Below, in pieces: positions 1-5,540 of a stretch of 10,938 nucleotides of DNA. The DNA is from Oceanospirillaceae bacterium UBA1126. Its GTDB lineage: Bacteria > Pseudomonadota > Gammaproteobacteria > Pseudomonadales > Balneatricaceae. A program made the translations under genes and the position numbers. The notes under the pieces were generated by a model. That model did no database searches. It worked only from the letters and a program-made list of their open reading frames with translations, and had not been told where the DNA came from. The stretch covers positions 1 through 10,938 of the forward strand of contig DCAT01000183.1 of the NCBI GenBank assembly GCA_002312935.1, read 5' to 3'. Numbering within the stretch: position 1 is the first letter of the stretch; each line of letters opens with the position of its first letter.

Positions 1-300
1 GTTATGTTCCGTCGCGCTATGAAGCGTGCTGTGCAGAACGCCATGCGTCTGGGTGCCGAAGGCATCAAGATTCAGCTAGGCGGTCGTCTTGGTGGTGCTG
101 AAATAGCGCGCTCCGAATGGTACCGCGAAGGTCGCGTTCCATTGCACACATTCCGTGCAGACATCGACTACGCACCCTATGAGGCTCATACTACGTATGG
201 CATCATCGGCGTTAAAGTGTGGATTTTTAAAGGCGAAATTCTGGGTGGTTTGGACGAAGTCCGTGCTGCTAAGAGCAACGCTGCGAAAAAAGCTAAATAG
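1..300 (+). CDS. rpsC: 30S ribosomal protein S3, C-terminal part (5' end outside window)
   Basis: Protein S3 of the small subunit head lines the mRNA entry channel. The frame is open from base 1 (a Val codon precedes the first Met), so the gene starts upstream; 99 residues remain, matching about residue 128 of E. coli S3 to the end. The visible part is the S3 C-terminal domain: FRRAMK at the start, GRLGGAEIAR, REGRVPLHT, and HTTYGIIGVKVWIFKGE, followed by a Lys/Ala-rich tail that is somewhat shorter than in E. coli. The FRRAMK segment carries the equivalents of E. coli Arg131, Arg132 and Lys135, which are implicated in ribosomal mRNA unwinding. The N-terminal KH domain is not in the window. 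The rplP start follows the TAG stop by 11 nt, as in a standard S10 operon. Confidence 0.98.
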   Translation, partial: VMFRRAMKRAVQNAMRLGAEGIKIQLGGRLGGAEIARSEWYREGRVPLHTFRADIDYAPYEAHTTYGIIGVKVWIFKGEILGGLDEVRAAKSNAAKKAK

Positions 301-311
301 GGGATACTGTA

Positions 312-725
312 ATGTTGCAACCTAAACGCACAAAATTCCGCAAAATGCACAAAGGCCGTAACCGCGGTCTTGCACTTCGCGGAAGTAAAGTAAGCTTTGG
401 TGAATTTGGTCTTAAGGCTACTGGCCGTGGCCGCATTACCGCCCGTCAAATTGAAGCGGCACGTCGTACTATGACGCGTCACATCAAGCGTGGTGGTAAG
501 ATTTGGATCCGGGTTTTCCCAGACAAGCCGATTACTCAAAAGCCTCTTGAAGTTCGTCAAGGTAAGGGTAAGGGTAACGTTGAATATTGGGTTGCCCAAA
601 TTCAGCCAGGCAAAGTCTTGTTTGAAATGGAAGGTGTTTCTGAGCAACTAGCTAGCGAAGCGTTTACGCTTGCTGCAGCTAAATTGCCACTCGCCACCAC
701 TTTTGTTAAGCGGACGGTGATGTAA
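312..725 (+). CDS. rplP: 50S ribosomal protein L16
   Basis: L16 sits near the A-site and the 5S rRNA region of the large subunit and helps position aminoacyl-tRNA. The 137-residue product begins MLQPKRTKFRKMHKGRNRG and ends KLPLATTFVKRTVM, both family hallmarks, and is one residue longer than E. coli L16 because of an extra residue near position 23. Arg82 in VRQGKGKGNVEYW corresponds to E. coli Arg81, the residue hydroxylated by the RoxA/YcfD oxygenase; whether it is modified here is unknown. The start is supported by GGGGA at 300-304, 7 nt upstream. The stop codon overlaps the rpmC start by one base (TAATG), which suggests translational coupling. Confidence 0.99.
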   Translation: MLQPKRTKFRKMHKGRNRGLALRGSKVSFGEFGLKATGRGRITARQIEAARRTMTRHIKRGGKIWIRVFPDKPITQKPLEVRQGKGKGNVEYWVAQIQPGKVLFEMEGVSEQLASEAFTLAAAKLPLATTFVKRTVM

Positions 726-916
726 TGAATTCTGTTGAAATGCGTGAAAAATCTGTTGATGAATTGCAAGTGTCTTTGCTGGACCTATTAAAGGAACAGT
801 TTAACCTTCGTATGCAAAAGTCATCAGGTCAGCTAGGTCAGTCTCATTTATTGGGACAGGCGCGCCGCGATATCGCCCGCGTAAAGACTATTCTTAACGA
901 AAAGGCAGGTAATTGA
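725..916 (+). CDS. rpmC: 50S ribosomal protein L29
   Basis: L29 is a small two-helix protein beside the polypeptide exit tunnel, next to L23, where nascent-chain factors dock. The product has 63 residues, the same as E. coli, with the family motif REKSVDEL at residues 7-14, then KEQFNLRMQ, SGQL and the basic second helix QARRDIARVKTILNEK. The ATG shares its first base with the last base of the rplP stop, so ribosomes can probably reinitiate there. The rpsQ start lies 1 nt after the TGA stop. Nothing in the sequence is unusual. Confidence 0.98.
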   Translation: MNSVEMREKSVDELQVSLLDLLKEQFNLRMQKSSGQLGQSHLLGQARRDIARVKTILNEKAGN

Positions 917-917
917 T

Positions 918-1181
918 ATGACGGCTACTGAACAGTCTCGTCTCGCCACTGGCCGGGTCATCAGCGACAAGATGGAGAAATCCATCACTGTACTGATTGA
1001 ACGTCGTGTTAAGCACCCTATTTATCACAAGTACGTGAAGCGCTCTACTAAGCTTCATGCGCATGATGAGAATAATGAGTGTAACACCGGTGATCTTGTA
1101 ACTATTGGTGAAACACGCCCGATTTCAAAGACTAAGTCTTGGTCTTTGGTAAAAATTGAAGAAAGCGTCGCAAAGGTGTAG
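918..1181 (+). CDS. rpsQ: 30S ribosomal protein S17
   Basis: S17 is a primary 16S rRNA-binding protein with an OB fold, needed early in small-subunit assembly. The 87-residue product has the expected sequence GRVISDKMEKSITVLIERRVKHPIYHKYVKRSTKLHAHDE, then a region with GDLVTIGETRPISKTKSW. It is the last gene of the S10 operon in the usual arrangement. Its N-terminal extension (MTATEQSRLAT) is a few residues longer than in E. coli. The TAG stop at 1179-1181 forms the first three bases of the predicted spc -10 box, so the operon boundary and promoter overlap this gene. Confidence 0.98.
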   Translation: MTATEQSRLATGRVISDKMEKSITVLIERRVKHPIYHKYVKRSTKLHAHDENNECNTGDLVTIGETRPISKTKSWSLVKIEESVAKV

Positions 1182-1184
1182 AAT
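1156..1184 (+). promoter_or_regulatory. predicted spc operon promoter
   Basis: A sigma-70-like promoter is visible at the end of rpsQ: -35 TTGAAG at 1156-1161, a 17-bp spacer, and -10 TAGAAT at 1179-1184 (5 of 6 consensus positions). The stretch just after it (ACCCGCCTCGC) is GC-rich, a discriminator type typical of stringently controlled ribosomal promoters. Transcription would start near 1191. The location, at the rpsQ-rplN junction, matches the known E. coli spc promoter. The boxes and spacing are seen directly; activity is inferred. Confidence 0.65.
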
Positions 1185-1283
1185 ACCCGCCTCGCTTCTA
1201 GGGAACTCCAATTTTGGGCACCTAAATTAGAAGATTTTCTGGTTAAGGAGTGTGAAATTGGCCCTTATAGTTTGGAGTAAACA

Positions 1284-1652
1284 ATGATTCAAACAGAATC
1301 AATGCTAGACGTTGCTGATAATAGCGGCGCCAAGCGAGTACAGTGCATTAAGGTACTCGGCGGTTCTCACCGTCGTTACGCAGGCATCGGCGATGTCATC
1401 AAAATTACTGTTAAGGAAGCAATTCCTCGCGGTAAGGTGAAGAAAGGCCAGGTGCTTAAAGCTGTTGTAGTACGGACCCGTAAAGGTGTACGTCGTCCGG
1501 ATGGTTCAATCATCCGTTTTGACGTTAACTCTGCTGTGTTATTAAACGCAGCCGACGCCCCTATCGGTACACGTATCTTCGGCCCAGTAACGCGCGAGTT
1601 ACGTACCGAGAAATTTATGAAAATTATTTCCCTGGCACCTGAAGTACTTTAA
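1284..1652 (+). CDS. rplN: 50S ribosomal protein L14
   Basis: L14 lies on the subunit interface of the large subunit, near the sarcin-ricin loop and bridge B8, and is the docking site of the silencing factor RsfS. The 122-residue product carries the family signature DNSGAKRVQCIKVLGGSHRR, then IPRGKVKKG, RKGVRRPDGS, and the C-terminus GPVTRELRTEKFMKIISLAPEVL. It is one residue shorter than the E. coli protein. The start has TTTGGAG at 1271-1277, 6 nt upstream. It is the first gene of the spc operon and follows a leader of about 90 nt. The next gene is unusually distant (96 nt). Confidence 0.99.
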   Translation: MIQTESMLDVADNSGAKRVQCIKVLGGSHRRYAGIGDVIKITVKEAIPRGKVKKGQVLKAVVVRTRKGVRRPDGSIIRFDVNSAVLLNAADAPIGTRIFGPVTRELRTEKFMKIISLAPEVL

Positions 1653-1717
1653 ACCTCTTTGGAGTTTAAACGTTCCCTGTTAAAGGGAGGGGAGTGAGCG
1701 CAGTAGCGCTCGCTCTT
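1648..1717 (+). promoter_or_regulatory. three tandem RNA hairpins in the rplN-rplX gap
   Basis: Three hairpins sit back to back. The first is TTTAAAC (1648-1654) with GTTTAAA (1664-1670), 9-nt loop, starting inside the end of rplN. The second is TTCCCT (1673-1678) with AGGGAG (1684-1689), a 6-bp stem including one T-G wobble, 5-nt loop. The third is GAGTGAGCGC (1692-1701) with GCGCTCGCTC (1706-1715), a 10-bp stem with one wobble and loop AGTA, extendable by two more wobbles to 1690-1717. No run of T follows the last stem, so it is not a classic terminator. Possible roles are translational control of rplX, mRNA processing or stability. The base pairing is visible; function is inference. Confidence 0.6.
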
Positions 1718-1748
1718 GTATGAGAAGGTTGTAGGAAAGGACAAACAA

Positions 1749-2063
1749 ATGCTTAAAATTAAGCGCGATGACGAAGTAATCGTTATTGCAGGCAGAGATA
1801 AGGGCAAGCGCGGCACCGTCGCGAAAGTTCTTGATGGTCGATTTATTGTGACTGGCATCAATATGGTTAAGAAAAACCAGAAGCCAAATCCAATGACGAA
1901 CCAACCTGGCGGCATCATTGATATGGAGGCGGCAATTGCTGCGTCTAATGTTGCTATTTTCAATTCCGCGACTGGCAAGGGCGACCGTGTTGGCTTCAAG
2001 ATTCTTGAAGACGGCAGTAAGGTACGTATCTACAAGTCCAGCGGCGAAGTGATCGGCGCATAA
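1749..2063 (+). CDS. rplX: 50S ribosomal protein L24
   Basis: L24 is an assembly-initiator protein that binds the 5' domain of 23S rRNA and lies close to the tunnel exit. From the ATG at 1749 the product is 104 residues, the E. coli length, starting MLKIKRDDEVIVIAGRDKGKRG, which contains the KOW motif (about residues 7-30). The downstream part KKNQKPNPMTNQPGGI and DRVGFKILEDGSKVRIYKSSGE is also typical. An upstream TTG start at 1716 would add 11 residues, but it lies in a hairpin and lacks a ribosome binding site, whereas AAGGA at 1737-1741 is 7 nt before the chosen ATG. Confidence 0.97.
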   Translation: MLKIKRDDEVIVIAGRDKGKRGTVAKVLDGRFIVTGINMVKKNQKPNPMTNQPGGIIDMEAAIAASNVAIFNSATGKGDRVGFKILEDGSKVRIYKSSGEVIGA

Positions 2064-2076
2064 GGGGATTCGGACT

Positions 2077-2616
2077 ATGTCAAGACTAAAAGCATTATAC
2101 AAAAACGAAGTAGCTAGCAAACTCCACGAAGAGCTAAAGCTAGCTAACGTTAACGAAGTTCCAAAGATCACCAAGATCACTCTGAACATGGGTGTAGGTG
2201 AAGGCATTGGCGACAAAAAGATGATCGACAACGCAGTAGCTGATTTACAAGCTATCGCTGGTCAGAAAGTTGTTGTTACTCTAGCGCGTAAGTCTATTGC
2301 AGGCTTCAAGGTGCGTGAGGGTTGGCCAGTTGGTTGTAAAGTAACTTTGCGCGGCCAGCAGATGTGGGAGTTCTTTGATCGTTTGGTAGATATTTCTATC
2401 CCTCGTATCCGCGATTTCCGTGGCTTAAATCCTAAGTCATTCGATGGTCGTGGTAATTACAGCATGGGTGTTCGTGAGCAAATTATCTTCCCTGAAATCG
2501 AATACGATAAAGTGGACAAAATTCGCGGTATGGATATTACCATCACTACCACAGCACGTAACAACGAAGAAGGTTTGGCGCTATTAACAGCCCTTAACTT
2601 CCCGTTCAAAAAGTAG
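2077..2616 (+). CDS. rplE: 50S ribosomal protein L5
   Basis: L5 binds 5S rRNA together with L18 and places it in the central protuberance, contacting the P-site tRNA and the small subunit. The 179-residue length equals that of E. coli. Recognisable blocks are VPKITKITLNMGVGEG (residues 28-43), GQKVVVTLARKSIAGFKVREG, IPRIRDFRGLNPKSFDGRGNYSMGV and the C-terminal DITITTTARNNEEGLALLTALNFPF. The ribosome binding site AAGGGGA at 2062-2068 overlaps the rplX stop, 8 nt before the ATG. In E. coli the S8 repressor site of the spc operon is at the start of this gene; I cannot confirm an equivalent here by eye. Confidence 0.99.
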   Translation: MSRLKALYKNEVASKLHEELKLANVNEVPKITKITLNMGVGEGIGDKKMIDNAVADLQAIAGQKVVVTLARKSIAGFKVREGWPVGCKVTLRGQQMWEFFDRLVDISIPRIRDFRGLNPKSFDGRGNYSMGVREQIIFPEIEYDKVDKIRGMDITITTTARNNEEGLALLTALNFPFKK

Positions 2617-2625
2617 GGCGATAAC

Positions 2626-2931
2626 ATGGCTAAATCTTCCATGAAGGCGCGTGAAGACAAGCGTGCAAAAACTGTTGCTAAGTTTGCCGCTAAGCGCGAT
2701 GCAATCAAAGTAATTTTAAACGATGTTAATACTAGCGATGAAGATCGTTGGGACGCACAAATAGCTTTGCAAAAGTTGCCACGCAACGCAAGCCCTGTTC
2801 GTCAAATGCGTCGTTGTCAGATCACTGGTCGTCCACATGCGGTTTACCGCAAGTTCGGCCTATCACGTATCAAGCTTCGTGAAGCTGCGATGCGTGGTGA
2901 TGTACCAGGGCTTAAGAAAGCATCTTGGTAG
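2626..2931 (+). CDS. rpsN: 30S ribosomal protein S14, zinc-independent form
   Basis: S14 is a small-subunit head protein bound to the 3' domain of 16S rRNA. The product is 101 residues, the long C- form: it has one cysteine (RRCQITGRPH, about residues 63-72) and lacks the CxxC pairs of the short zinc-binding type. The C-terminus AVYRKFGLSRIKLREAAMRGDVPGLKKASW is the S14 signature. It starts 9 nt after rplE. The gene ends at the base of a terminator-like hairpin, and the next gene is 155 nt away, an unusual gap for this operon. Confidence 0.98.
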   Translation: MAKSSMKAREDKRAKTVAKFAAKRDAIKVILNDVNTSDEDRWDAQIALQKLPRNASPVRQMRRCQITGRPHAVYRKFGLSRIKLREAAMRGDVPGLKKASW

Positions 2932-2972
2932 AAAGTTGGCTGTGAAGTCTTGGTACTTCTCGGCCAGTTTTT
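2932..2972 (+). terminator. terminator-like hairpin after rpsN (possible attenuator)
   Basis: Directly after the rpsN stop, the arm 2936-2948 (TTGGCTGTGAAGT) pairs with 2955-2967 (ACTTCTCGGCCAG) around the loop CTTGGT, with one T-T mismatch and two wobbles. The stem extends through AAAG (2932-2935) pairing with TTTT, and the 3' arm ends in TTTTT (2968-2972). This has the form of an intrinsic terminator, but it lies in the middle of an essential operon, so it more likely reduces transcription, protects or processes RNA. An A-rich run follows at once, which may weaken termination. No convincing promoter was seen between it and rpsH. Confidence 0.55.
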
Positions 2973-3086
2973 AAAAAATCGGGTGATTGGAAACCAGAGT
3001 CAATACCGGCTTTAGGTCTGGTCACGCTTTTGTAAAGCAAGCCTCAGGGCATGTGGCACTTAAGTTATAATTTGGAGCTCACTCAC

Positions 3087-3479
3087 ATGAGTATGCAAGA
3101 CACATTAGCGGATATGATCACTCGCATCCGTAATGCGCACATGGCTGGGAAAGTATCAGTCACTATGCCTTCTTCAAAGTTGAAGGTGTCAGTAGCGCAA
3201 GTTCTACAAAGCGAAGGTTACGTTGGCGACATCTCTGTTGCTGAAGGTACTAAGCCTGAACTAACTATTACTTTGAAATATTATGAAGGCAAGCCTGTAA
3301 TCGAAAAGATTGTGCGCATCTCTAAGCCTTCTCTACGCGTGTACAAAGGCGCTTCTTCTATCCCTACTGTTGAAGGTGGTTTAGGTGTTGCAATCGTTAC
3401 AACTTCTCATGGCGTCATGTCCGACCGCGCAGCTCGTGCTGCTGGTATCGGTGGTGAAGTCATTTGTACTGTATTCTAA
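3087..3479 (+). CDS. rpsH: 30S ribosomal protein S8
   Basis: S8 binds helix 21 of 16S rRNA and is central to assembly of the platform; in E. coli it is also the translational repressor of the spc operon. From the ATG at 3087 the product has 130 residues, the E. coli length, beginning MSMQDTLADMITRIRNAH and ending GVMSDRAARAAGIGGEVICTVF. An in-frame ATG at 3051 would add 12 residues (MWHLSYNLELTH), but it has no ribosome binding site, while GGAG at 3074-3077 is 9 nt before the chosen start and the extension is not found in the family. The 155-nt structured region upstream may affect its expression. Confidence 0.98.
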   Translation: MSMQDTLADMITRIRNAHMAGKVSVTMPSSKLKVSVAQVLQSEGYVGDISVAEGTKPELTITLKYYEGKPVIEKIVRISKPSLRVYKGASSIPTVEGGLGVAIVTTSHGVMSDRAARAAGIGGEVICTVF

Positions 3480-3488
3480 GGAGTTGTC

Positions 3489-4022
3489 ATGTCACGAGTA
3501 GCAAAAAACCCAGTGGCTTTGCCCACCGGGGTCACCGTTACAATTAATGGCCGCGATTTGACCGTTAAAGGCAGCAAAGGTTCTTTAGACTTGGCAATTC
3601 ACCAAGATGTAGAAGTTAACCAAGCTGACAACCAAATCACCTTCGGTGCTCGCAACAATAGCAAGCTAGCTATCGCCATGTCAGGTACTACCCGTGCCCT
3701 AGTAAACAACATGGTTAATGGTGTAGCTAATGGCTTCGCTAAGACTTTGTTATTACAAGGTGTTGGTTACCGTGCTGCCGCTAAAGGTCCTGTACTTAAT
3801 CTAACCTTGGGCTTTTCCCATCCGGTAGATTACCAGTTACCTGAAGGCATCACTGCTGAGTGCCCTAACCAAACTACAGTCGTAGTTTCCGGTGTCGACA
3901 AGCAACGTGTTGGCCAAGCGGCCGCCGAGATTCGCGCCTTCCGTCCACCAGAGCCTTATAAAGGTAAGGGTGTCCGTTATGCAGACGAGCATGTGCGTCG
4001 TAAAGAAGCTAAGAAGAAGTAA
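3489..4022 (+). CDS. rplF: 50S ribosomal protein L6
   Basis: L6 lies at the base of the L7/L12 stalk near the sarcin-ricin loop and so borders the factor-binding centre. The 177-residue product matches the E. coli length and has the two related L6 domains. Landmarks are MSRVAKNPVALPTGVTV at the start, KGSKGSLDL, VNGVANGFAKTLLLQGVGYRA mid-protein, and the C-terminal signature PPEPYKGKGVRYADE followed by a basic tail RRKEAKKK. The start is preceded by AAGGAG at 3478-3483, which overlaps the rpsH stop, 5 nt before the ATG. Confidence 0.99.
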   Translation: MSRVAKNPVALPTGVTVTINGRDLTVKGSKGSLDLAIHQDVEVNQADNQITFGARNNSKLAIAMSGTTRALVNNMVNGVANGFAKTLLLQGVGYRAAAKGPVLNLTLGFSHPVDYQLPEGITAECPNQTTVVVSGVDKQRVGQAAAEIRAFRPPEPYKGKGVRYADEHVRRKEAKKK

Positions 4023-4034
4023 GGTAGGATAACG

Positions 4035-4382
4035 ATGGAAAAGAAAATTGCACGTTTACGTCGCGCCGCCCGCGCACGTTATAAGATGCGTGACCTAGGT
4101 GTGACTCGCTTGTGTGTTAACCGCACACCACAGCACATCTACGCACAAGTTATTTCTGGCGACGGTTCTAAGGTATTAGCCCAGGCTTCTACACTAGACT
4201 CTAGCTTGCGTTCAGGCGCTACTAGCAACGCTGATGCGGCTGCACAAGTAGGCACACTGATCGCAACTCGCGCTAAAGAAGCAGGTGTCGAGACGGTCGC
4301 GTTTGACCGTTCTGGATTTAAATACCACGGCCGAGTGAAGGCGTTGGCTGATGCCGCGCGTGAAGCTGGCTTGCAGTTCTAA
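4035..4382 (+). CDS. rplR: 50S ribosomal protein L18
   Basis: L18 binds 5S rRNA with L5 and anchors it in the central protuberance. The product has 115 residues, two fewer than E. coli. It begins with a basic segment MEKKIARLRRAARARYKMRDLGVTRLCVNRTPQHIYAQVI and ends with the strongly conserved FDRSGFKYHGRVKALADAAREAGLQF. The middle (residues about 46-75) is the least conserved part, as usual for the family. AGGA at 4026-4029 precedes the start by 5 nt. Confidence 0.98.
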   Translation: MEKKIARLRRAARARYKMRDLGVTRLCVNRTPQHIYAQVISGDGSKVLAQASTLDSSLRSGATSNADAAAQVGTLIATRAKEAGVETVAFDRSGFKYHGRVKALADAAREAGLQF

Positions 4383-4394
4383 GGAAATATGACA

Positions 4395-4895
4395 ATGGCT
4401 AACATTGAACAGAAAGACGGCGACCTGCAAGAAAGTTTGGTACAGGTTAACCGTGTATCTAAAGTGGTTAAAGGTGGTCGTATCTTTAGCTTTACCGCTT
4501 TAACAGTGGTAGGTGACGGCGCAGGCCGTGTAGGTTTTGGACGTGGTAAGGCTCGTGAAGTGCCTGCTGCAATCCAAAAAGCTATGGAAGCTGCACGTCG
4601 TAACATGATTACAGTGGAATTGGACGGTACTACCCTTCAATACGCAATTAAAGCTCGCCATGGTGCCTCTAAGGTATACATGCAGCCTGCATCAGATGGT
4701 ACTGGCGTAATTGCCGGTGGCGCGATGCGTGCTGTATTTGAGATGGCTGGTGTCCATAACGTATTAGCTAAGTGCTACGGTTCTACCAATCCGGTAAACG
4801 TAGTGCGTGCAACATTCAATGGCCTCAAAGCCATGAATTCTCCAGAAGAGATTGCAGCTAAGCGTGGTAAAACTGTCGAAGAAATTTTGGGGTAA
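4395..4895 (+). CDS. rpsE: 30S ribosomal protein S5
   Basis: S5 contributes to decoding accuracy and the mRNA entry channel, next to S3 and S4, and is a classical site of spectinomycin-resistance mutations. From 4395 the product is 166 residues, starting MANIEQKDGDLQESLVQVNRVSKVVKGGRIFSFTALTVVGDG, then GFGRGKAREVPAAIQKAMEAAR, GGAMRAVFEMAGVHNVLAKCYGSTNP, and ending GKTVEEILG. The segment VSKVVKGGR around residues 21-29, where such mutations usually fall, looks wild type. An ATG two codons earlier (4389) is possible, but AAGGA at 4381-4385 is 9 nt from 4395 and only 3 nt from 4389. Confidence 0.98.
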   Translation: MANIEQKDGDLQESLVQVNRVSKVVKGGRIFSFTALTVVGDGAGRVGFGRGKAREVPAAIQKAMEAARRNMITVELDGTTLQYAIKARHGASKVYMQPASDGTGVIAGGAMRAVFEMAGVHNVLAKCYGSTNPVNVVRATFNGLKAMNSPEEIAAKRGKTVEEILG

Positions 4896-4901
4896 TTAGT
4901 C

Positions 4902-5093
4902 ATGGCAACAAAAAAGTCTATGATCAAGGTCACCCTTGTACGCAGCGTGCATGGCAAATTGCCACGTCACCGTGATTGCGTCAAAGGTCTCGGCCTAAAG
5001 CGCATGTGGCATACAGTTGAAGTGGAAGACACTCCTTCTGTACGTGGCATGATCAATAAGGTCAACTACATGGTTCGCGTTGAAGGCGAATAA
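4902..5093 (+). CDS. rpmD: 50S ribosomal protein L30
   Basis: L30 is a small large-subunit protein that binds 23S rRNA. The 63-residue product is a little longer than E. coli L30 because of an N-terminal MATKKSM extension and two extra terminal residues. Family features are IKVTLVRSVHGK, LPRHRDCVKGLGLKRMWHTVEVEDTP and GMINKVNYMVRVE. The internal Met7 (4920) is an alternative start, but it has no ribosome binding site, whereas a GGGG run at 4889-4892, overlapping the end of rpsE, is 9 nt before 4902. The GG at the rpsE end makes the site weak by sequence, so coupling to rpsE translation is plausible. Confidence 0.97.
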   Translation: MATKKSMIKVTLVRSVHGKLPRHRDCVKGLGLKRMWHTVEVEDTPSVRGMINKVNYMVRVEGE

Positions 5094-5104
5094 GGGAAAT
5101 TGAT

Positions 5105-5539
5105 ATGCGTTTAAATACTCTATCCCCAGCCGAAGGATCTACCCACGCGCCAAAGCGTGTAGGTCGTGGCATCGGTTCTGGTTTGGGCAAGACGTGTGGC
5201 CGTGGTCACAAAGGTCAAAAGTCTCGTTCTGGCGGCAGTGTTAAGCCAGGATTTGAAGGCGGCCAGATGCCTCTACAAAGGCGTCTACCAAAGTTTGGTT
5301 TTACGTCGCGCAAAGCTGCTTTTGTAGCTGAAGTGCGATTAAGTGAATTGGCAAGTATGAATGTTGATGTGATCGACTTAGCAGCGCTTCAAGCTGCTGA
5401 CGTGATCAATGATCGCATGAAGGACGCCAAAATCATTCTTAGTGGCGAGCTAACCCGGGCAGTTACTGTCAAAGGTTTGCGTGTAACTAAGGGCGCTGCA
5501 GCTGCTATTGAAGCGGCTGGCGGTAAGATCGAGGCATAG
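5105..5539 (+). CDS. rplO: 50S ribosomal protein L15
   Basis: L15 is a late-assembly large-subunit protein with a long glycine-rich N-terminal extension that threads into 23S rRNA. The 144-residue product has exactly this: MRLNTLSPAEGSTHAPKRVGRGIGSGLGKT, then RGHKGQKSRSGGSVKPGFEGGQMPLQRRLPKFGFTS, and a globular C-terminal part ending VTVKGLRVTKGAAAAIEAAGGKIEA. Length and motifs agree with E. coli (144). Its TAG stop is 1 nt before the secY start, the usual tight coupling. Confidence 0.99.
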   Translation: MRLNTLSPAEGSTHAPKRVGRGIGSGLGKTCGRGHKGQKSRSGGSVKPGFEGGQMPLQRRLPKFGFTSRKAAFVAEVRLSELASMNVDVIDLAALQAADVINDRMKDAKIILSGELTRAVTVKGLRVTKGAAAAIEAAGGKIEA

Positions 5540-5540
5540 T

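Noticed and set aside
1720..1734. Tiny frame MRRL before rplX, considered as a leader peptide
   Set aside because: Four codons only, no ribosome binding site, and no run of regulatory codons.
1716..1748. N-terminal extension of L24 from a TTG start
   Set aside because: It begins in the 3' edge of a hairpin, lacks a ribosome binding site, and the 104-residue form from 1749 has the normal length and an AAGGA site.
1680..2231. Open frame of 183 codons on the - strand across rplX and rplE
   Set aside because: It is fully antisense to two certain genes, has no recognisable domain and starts without a ribosome binding site; a shadow frame. The same applies to the antisense frames at 186-647 and 8517-9002.
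3066..3071. Perfect TATAAT upstream of rpsH, a possible internal promoter
   Set aside because: No -35-like hexamer lies 16-18 bp upstream (the bases there are around CTCAGG), and RNA would start at or after the ribosome binding site at 3074-3077. Probably chance in an AT-rich stretch.
5508..5540. N-terminal extension of SecY overlapping rplO
   Set aside because: The extension is the rplO coding sequence read in another frame; the ATG at 5541 gives MAKQ and the normal family length.
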